A DNA stretch of 32,986 nt from Bacteriovoracaceae bacterium UBA6200 (GTDB taxonomy: Bacteria; Bdellovibrionota; Bacteriovoracia; Bacteriovoracales; Bacteriovoracaceae): assembly GCA_002422605.1 (NCBI GenBank), contig DISW01000021.1, forward strand, positions 1 to 32,986. Reading direction: 5' to 3'. Made by a program: the position numbers and the translations under genes. Under the pieces are notes generated by a model. The model did not search any database. It saw nothing but the letters and a program-made list of their open reading frames with translations, and was not told the DNA's origin. This document shows, in pieces, positions 28,196-32,986 of this stretch (the stretch's first letter is position 1; each line of letters starts with the position of its first letter).

Positions 28196-29671
28196 TCATT
28201 GTAATTCTCTAAAAAAATCTTCAATCGATTTTTTCATTCTCACATCATTAACATGCCTCAGATCACTCAATAGAACAGTGGTGACATCAGGGACTCCAGA
28301 AACTGTGGCAGAACTCAAACTTTTTTTCACATTTGCCTTTTCAAGTCTTATTTTATTCTTTAACACCCAGAGTAAGTAAAGCTGATGCCCGCAGAATTTT
28401 TCATATTTCTCAAAAGGAGAGATACTGCCTCCTTGCTTGATGCAAGGCCAAAGCCTGCAAAAGATCTCCATGGTATCTCTTCTTCCTATCGCAAACTGAT
28501 CATCTATACCAAAATCAGTAAAGCTTTCTAGGAGAACCGTTCCTTCTTCAATCTTATTTAACTGAGATAGACTGACCTTGCTTAAAAATGTAAGATCTGG
28601 CCTTACTCTTATAACAAAGTCATATTTAAAACCTTTTTGTTTCTCATACTCCATCATTAGGCGAAAAGAGTTCTCCATTTTGTAAAACATTTTCGACTGA
28701 TTGAGACTTTCACGAACCCGAAATCTCTCCATATCTTTAGACAAAAAATCTTTTTCTGATTCTATGTGTATCTTTCGGAGACGACAGATTCTTGATTTCA
28801 ATTCTTTTTCTGAAAGCGGTTGATAAACTCTTTCAGCTAAAACTTTACTGGTTTCAGGAAGAATTTCATTAAACTTTTTAACTTTCTTAAGAGGATCAAC
28901 CAGATGTTTGACCTTATTCGCTCCAAAAACTCTGGCCATATTTTCGCTTCCGCAAAATCCAGACCATGTTTCCTGTATATCCCATGTATCAACAAAAACA
29001 TCTGCTCCTAGAGTTTTTAAAATATTCTCATTTAAACTTTTTATCGTCATATCAGGGTTACGAAAAATTCCTGAAACACAAACGGCAACTCTAGGTGCTG
29101 AAGTACTTTTTAGACGAAACAAAAAACCCTTGAATCGCTTTTTATCTTCTTTCCTTAATGATGTACTAGAAGTGATCAATTCTTCATGGGCCTTACATTG
29201 AATTTCATTAGAAAAACCTAGATCAACTTTGTTGTAATCTAAAATAAAACTAATTAACTCACTATCGTTTTCTTTAAACGCAACAGCATAAAGTGAAGAA
29301 ACTAAATATGCTGACTTACATGATATATTCCAATAGGCTAGCAAATAATCTCTTAGACTTTTCGACAGACCTGATTTCCTGGCTAAGAGAGAATACGCCT
29401 TAAGAGTATTAAAGTCACCGTTACCTGAATCTAAAATTGACTGACAAGCATATATCAATACATATCTGCGAACTTTTTTGTTTTTGATGTAGACTTCAAA
29501 ATTTTTTGTTTCAGAAAGCAAGTCTTTCCAATTTCGATGATAAGCGTAATAAAGTAGCCTTGTTTCCAATGGTTTTATGGAATTCTGTATCCCATTTATC
29601 AGCATTGGATCCCATATTTCAACTTTCCATTTTAAAATATCGTTAAACTTTTCAAATTCCTTGGAACCCAT
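28196..29671 (-). CDS. Capsule-locus glycosyltransferase-like protein (main frame)
   Basis: The 491-residue frame begins at ATG 29671, but the frame is open and coding-like for about 100 bp further upstream (FGFLDQLIKLIEASNLKELN). I therefore think the real protein starts at 29871 in another frame. Residues 1-190 are helical. Residues 195-430 hold APRVAVCVSGIFRNPDMTIKSL, GADVFVDTWD and FVIRVRPDLTFL, which resemble poorly described glycosyltransferase-like proteins of capsule loci. Function is inferred from the neighbourhood. It lies 156 bp upstream of the nucleotidyltransferase gene and in the same direction. Confidence 0.7.
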   Translation of the reverse strand: MGSKEFEKFNDILKWKVEIWDPMLINGIQNSIKPLETRLLYYAYHRNWKDLLSETKNFEVYIKNKKVRRYVLIYACQSILDSGNGDFNTLKAYSLLARKSGLSKSLRDYLLAYWNISCKSAYLVSSLYAVAFKENDSELISFILDYNKVDLGFSNEIQCKAHEELITSSTSLRKEDKKRFKGFLFRLKSTSAPRVAVCVSGIFRNPDMTIKSLNENILKTLGADVFVDTWDIQETWSGFCGSENMARVFGANKVKHLVDPLKKVKKFNEILPETSKVLAERVYQPLSEKELKSRICRLRKIHIESEKDFLSKDMERFRVRESLNQSKMFYKMENSFRLMMEYEKQKGFKYDFVIRVRPDLTFLSKVSLSQLNKIEEGTVLLESFTDFGIDDQFAIGRRDTMEIFCRLWPCIKQGGSISPFEKYEKFCGHQLYLLWVLKNKIRLEKANVKKSLSSATVSGVPDVTTVLLSDLRHVNDVRMKKSIEDFFRELQ

Positions 29672-29733
29672 TCTATGAGAAATTTCATTTAACTCTTTTA
29701 GGTTAGAAGCTTCTATTAATTTTATTAATTGGT

Positions 29734-29871
29734 CTAGGAATCCAAAATCTCGGAGAAAAAAATCTTTTTGATTATCGCAGACTTTTCATTTTTTGCCTTC
29801 TGATCTAAGTATAAAAGCATCGCATCTCTATTACACTCTATAAAGTCTGTAAGCTTTGGATTAATATTCAT
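29734..29871 (-). CDS. 5' part of the frameshift-split glycosyltransferase-like gene
   Basis: ATG 29871 opens 45 codons beginning MNINPKLTDFIECNRDAMLL and ending at TAG after KKIFFSEILDS. At the T7 run (A7 at 29756-29762 on the plus strand) a shift to the -1 frame gives KKIFFLRDFGFLDQLIKLIE and continues without a stop into the 491-codon frame, for a total of 558 residues. The in-frame heptamer is T-TTT-TTC. AAGGA lies 12 nt upstream of the ATG, which is a long distance. Confidence 0.65.
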   Translation of the reverse strand: MNINPKLTDFIECNRDAMLLYLDQKAKNEKSAIIKKIFFSEILDS

Positions 29872-30058
29872 TTCTTTACAATATCCTTCACTATTTTCAA
29901 TTTTATAATATTAAATGTTCTCAATCTGGAAATCTATAATCAAGCGCTAATTTTGATTTAAATAAAGATGCGAACGGATAATCAATGAGGATATTTAAAA
30001 ACCTACAAACTACAGACTAGATCAGTCGGATTAAATATAGATTTACTACTCAATTATT

Positions 30059-30075
30059 AGCTATAAAATATAGCT
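30059..30075 (+). promoter_or_regulatory. Dyad/promoter region of the glycerophosphotransferase gene
   Basis: AGCTATA-AAA-TATAGCT is a perfect dyad with a TATAAA -10-like core, 21 bp before the ATG. No strong -35 is seen. The 224 bp between the two divergent capsule operons is otherwise AT-rich and shows no JUMPstart/ops element. Confidence 0.35.
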
Positions 30076-30095
30076 TTCACAAACCAGGAAAAAAA

Positions 30096-32585
30096 ATGTT
30101 CTTATATGATAGTCTTAAAATGATCGACGACGCTGTATCCTTTGAATGCAAGTGGAATTTTCTTGATACACTATCAACTGAAAAGAGTGACATTTCATTT
30201 TTAGTAGAAGTTCAAGATACAACTGGCTCTCCAATCATCGTCATCCCTGCAATAACTGACATTATTGAAAGAGTTAAATGTCTTGATGAAAACACTTACA
30301 AAACATTGATAAATTTTTCATTCATCCTCCATGCTAACAAGCTTGACAGTATTTTAAAAAAACATGACAAAGTTTACTTTAAGGTCTTCTGCGAACACTA
30401 TGGTGTCCAATCAGAAAGTGATTTCTTAAAAGTTACCTCTGAAGATTCTTGTATCGATTTAGAAGTCAAGTATAACATTATTAACAAGAAGCTTTATGGC
30501 CATCACTTATACTATGATATTCATAAGAATCTGTATCTCAAAGACTTGAAACAAATAGATTTCCATCTCGTCGATATAAGTTCATCGAATGAAGAGATAG
30601 TTTTCCATGTGTATAATAATCAAACAAACTCAAACCTCATACCTCACAAATTTGTTATTGAGGACGACACCGGCTCTACTGTCTACCTTAAGGATACAAA
30701 AGTTATTGATCGATACTTTTACGCACTAAGCTTCGATACGATCAGTTTTGAATCTATATGCTTTCATGGTACCCAGTTATTTCTACGCCATATCGATAAA
30801 AATGGAACCCGAACAGATGTGGCAAATAAAATACAGATTAAAGAAAAGATTATCCATTCAGACTATATTTTAAATATTCAATCAAGTTCAAATGTCGTTT
30901 TTCAGATAAGTCATAAAAACCTTATCTCTAATTGCAAAGAGGAGAGCCTTGTTAACATCAAGAAACTTTCTTGGAAATCAGGAATTCTCATTATTGAGGG
31001 GAACTCTTATATAGAATCTGTAGACGCGACTGAGAAACCCAAGATTGAGCTAATCCTGAAAGGAAGAGAAAAGTCTAATCGAGATGTTTTAATCAAGCTT
31101 CCTGTTGAAAGCAGGAAAAATCCAAATATTACCAAAACAAGATCTAAAGATAAGAAAGATTACTTATGGTCAGCCTACAGGGCACGAATTTCAATCAGCC
31201 AACTCATGAAACTAGAAACTTTTCAGGATGGTTACTGGGATCTGTATATAACTATACAAAATGGAAACAAACTAAGAGTAAAAAGACTTGGTAGACCAAC
31301 AGTAAAAGTCACCACTTCAAAAAATTGGTCTACATTCTATCCGTTTACACACAAAGAAAAATCTATAATTCCATATTTCACTCCAGGTAAATCTCTCTCC
31401 ATTCTCAAAAGGAATCAAGACTCAGAAGAAAACTGGAAATATCCTTTGAAGGAGAAATTAGCCTTATTAATATACCCTCTCGCGAAATATTTTCTACCGA
31501 ACAACCTGTGGCTAACATGGGAAACGGAGTCTAATACTGCGCAAGACAATAGTTACTGGCTATTCGATTATTATCAGAAAAACCCTTATCATCGTCTGAA
31601 TTTATACTATGTCATTAGAAGAAACTCTCCGGACATTGTGAAGTTTTCAACAAATACGAAAAATGTCATATATTTCATGAGCTTTAAACATCTCTTATAC
31701 ATTTTAAAAGCTAAAGGCTTGGTTTCTGCTCAAACAAGACAGCATGGATATATATTCCGTTCTCCCAAAACCCCAATTTTGACCTGTATAGAAACTAAAC
31801 CTTTTGTTTTTCTACAGCATGGGGTTACTGCTTTCAAAGCACTAAGAGGAGCTCAGCCGGCTTTGGCAAATGACAGCAGCCAGAAAATTGACCGATTTAT
31901 TGTCACGTCTCAATTTGAAAAGGATATAGTATGTAATATCTTAAAATATCCTAAAAACAATGTTCCTATACTAGGATTCACTAGATTTGATAATCTAAAA
32001 AATCCTTCTCAAATCAAGAACCAAATTCTTCTTATGCCAACGTGGAGAGATTTTCTTGAATTTGAAACAAATATAGTGAATTCAAGGTTTTTTAAATTTT
32101 ACCAAGATCTTATAAGCAATAGGAAATTAGTAAAAGCTCTCGAAAATAATAAAATAGTTTTAAAGTTTTACATGCACATTAAACTTGCTGCATGTCTAAA
32201 TGATTTCAAAATTACATCAGAAGTAATTAAACCAATCGTTTTAGGAGAAGAGGATGTTTCCCAACTTATTAAAGAAAGTAAGTTAATGATCACTGATTAC
32301 TCAAGTGTAGCCTGGGATTTCTTTTATCAAAAAAGGCCGGTCGTATTTGCACACTTTGATGAAGATTGTCTTCCATCTCATAATGTTCATTACCCAGAAG
32401 ACTCTTACTTGTTCGGCGAAAAATGCTCTACTGCTGAGCAAACCGCAGAGACAGTAATCAGATACATTGAAAACGACTTTGCAATGGACCCAAAATTTGT
32501 AGATTTACATAGTTCATTTTTTCATACAGTAACTGGTGATCACAGTAAGAAGACCCTGGAGTACATTATAAGTGAATTTAAGTAA
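30096..32585 (+). CDS. CDP-glycerol:poly(glycerophosphate) glycerophosphotransferase-like protein
   Basis: This is an 829-residue protein; AGGA lies 8 nt before the ATG. Residues 1 to about 430 are beta-rich and unassigned. The C-terminal half is a Glyphos_transf (TagF-like) domain: IWLTWE-type landmark (NNLWLTWETES), FVFLQHGVTAFKALRG with the active-site His, MPTWRDF, and SKLMITDYSSVAWDFFYQKRPVVFAHFD near the end. TagF-type enzymes polymerise glycerol-phosphate or ribitol-phosphate units from CDP-activated donors. Here it suggests a phosphodiester-linked capsule backbone. It is divergent from the minus-strand capsule genes and overlaps the next gene by 14 bp. Confidence 0.85.
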   Translation: MFLYDSLKMIDDAVSFECKWNFLDTLSTEKSDISFLVEVQDTTGSPIIVIPAITDIIERVKCLDENTYKTLINFSFILHANKLDSILKKHDKVYFKVFCEHYGVQSESDFLKVTSEDSCIDLEVKYNIINKKLYGHHLYYDIHKNLYLKDLKQIDFHLVDISSSNEEIVFHVYNNQTNSNLIPHKFVIEDDTGSTVYLKDTKVIDRYFYALSFDTISFESICFHGTQLFLRHIDKNGTRTDVANKIQIKEKIIHSDYILNIQSSSNVVFQISHKNLISNCKEESLVNIKKLSWKSGILIIEGNSYIESVDATEKPKIELILKGREKSNRDVLIKLPVESRKNPNITKTRSKDKKDYLWSAYRARISISQLMKLETFQDGYWDLYITIQNGNKLRVKRLGRPTVKVTTSKNWSTFYPFTHKEKSIIPYFTPGKSLSILKRNQDSEENWKYPLKEKLALLIYPLAKYFLPNNLWLTWETESNTAQDNSYWLFDYYQKNPYHRLNLYYVIRRNSPDIVKFSTNTKNVIYFMSFKHLLYILKAKGLVSAQTRQHGYIFRSPKTPILTCIETKPFVFLQHGVTAFKALRGAQPALANDSSQKIDRFIVTSQFEKDIVCNILKYPKNNVPILGFTRFDNLKNPSQIKNQILLMPTWRDFLEFETNIVNSRFFKFYQDLISNRKLVKALENNKIVLKFYMHIKLAACLNDFKITSEVIKPIVLGEEDVSQLIKESKLMITDYSSVAWDFFYQKRPVVFAHFDEDCLPSHNVHYPEDSYLFGEKCSTAEQTAETVIRYIENDFAMDPKFVDLHSSFFHTVTGDHSKKTLEYIISEFK

Positions 32586-32986
32586 TCTTACAGTTGTATT
32601 GCCCTTAAAAATTTCTTCTATTAAAATTGATGCGTTAATACGTCTGCTTCTCAATATCATTAAGCTAAAAAGGCAGGGAGTTCACAATATTGTTGTATTG
32701 GATGCTAGTAAATATAAAACTCCTGTGGCACTTATTTCCCGCTACTTTAAAATCTACCAGCATCATGTACCACTCTTGTGTGACTATACTCCAGCGATAG
32801 TCAAAAACAGCATCCTACAAGTTGATTTAATCAACGAATATATTCTTTTCTTAGATATTGATGTTCTAGTGACTACATCTTTTTTAGAACACATAAATCA
32901 AGATATAAAAAAGAAGATCCGCTTTAACTGGTACCCTGTTATTTTTACTAATAATTCTCATTCTTTGTTGAGCATGGCCAAATTTT
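32572..32986 (+). CDS. Glycosyltransferase, partial (runs off the window)
   Basis: A GTG at 32572 overlaps the upstream stop by 14 bp, with GGAG about 10 nt before it. The 138 visible codons begin VNLSNLTVVLPLKISSIKID and show HNIVVLDASKYKTPVALISRYF and EYILFLDIDVLVTTSFLE, whose Asp-Ile-Asp fits the DxD metal motif of GT-A glycosyltransferases. It is probably a capsule side-chain or backbone enzyme. The 3' end lies outside the window. Confidence 0.7.
   Translation, partial: MNLSNLTVVLPLKISSIKIDALIRLLLNIIKLKRQGVHNIVVLDASKYKTPVALISRYFKIYQHHVPLLCDYTPAIVKNSILQVDLINEYILFLDIDVLVTTSFLEHINQDIKKKIRFNWYPVIFTNNSHSLLSMAKF

Noticed and set aside
29872..30095. A JUMPstart/ops-type antitermination element for the capsule genes
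   Set aside because: I looked for the GGCGGTAG core on both strands between the divergent operons and did not find it.

Overview
The window reads as a low-GC Gram-negative chromosome segment. Lipoprotein signal peptides, a cbb3 oxidase operon, a KpsC-type capsule transferase and a DUF285/BspA-like surface lipoprotein fit a Bdellovibrionota (Bacteriovorax/Peredibacter-like) bacterium. That placement is inference; no rRNA or tRNA gene is present to test it.

1-2264: two small secreted proteins, an HNH endonuclease gene with a hairpin directly before its start codon, and a small membrane protein. 2251-9895 (minus): one compact operon in which every junction overlaps: ccoI, ccoS, a fused ccoN-ccoO, ccoQ, a mono-haem ccoP, ccoG and a TauE/SafE-like membrane gene, with an FNR-like dyad upstream. 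10031-12778: a quinol-type nitric oxide reductase divergent from an NsrR-like Rrf2 regulator, with dyads between them. 12775-17128 (minus): a DUF1275 membrane protein, a DUF4382-type lipoprotein that probably starts at ATT, and a large DUF285-repeat lipoprotein.

17200-23280 is the unusual part. It holds four copies of a structured cassette of about 300-400 bp, each with a 24-codon ORF for a one-helix hydrophobic peptide. All four have a ribosome-binding site, the same length, a stop at the same codon (TGA or TAG), an internal palindrome and, 9 nt after the stop, a 9-bp hairpin with a 7-nt loop whose arms change sequence but keep pairing. Candidate antisense promoters face the ORFs. The best reading is an undescribed family of type I toxin-like or small membrane-peptide loci. 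Next to the cassettes lie 3' remnants of two genes (DUF285 protein, kpsC), GC-rich palindromes, an M16-like membrane protease, a STAS-like protein and a PIN-domain/HTH toxin-antitoxin pair whose promoter carries phased TTTTACA repeats.

23273-32986 is a capsule locus: KpsC, nucleotidyltransferase, HAD phosphatase, phosphotransferase and glycosyltransferase-like proteins, and a divergent CDP-glycerol glycerophosphotransferase-like protein followed by a partial glycosyltransferase. The products suggest a phosphodiester (teichoic-acid-like) capsule. Two of these genes are each split by a frameshift at a homopolymer (G6 and T7). In both, one extra base or a -1 slip restores a single long protein, so phase variation, programmed slippage or assembly error must be distinguished.
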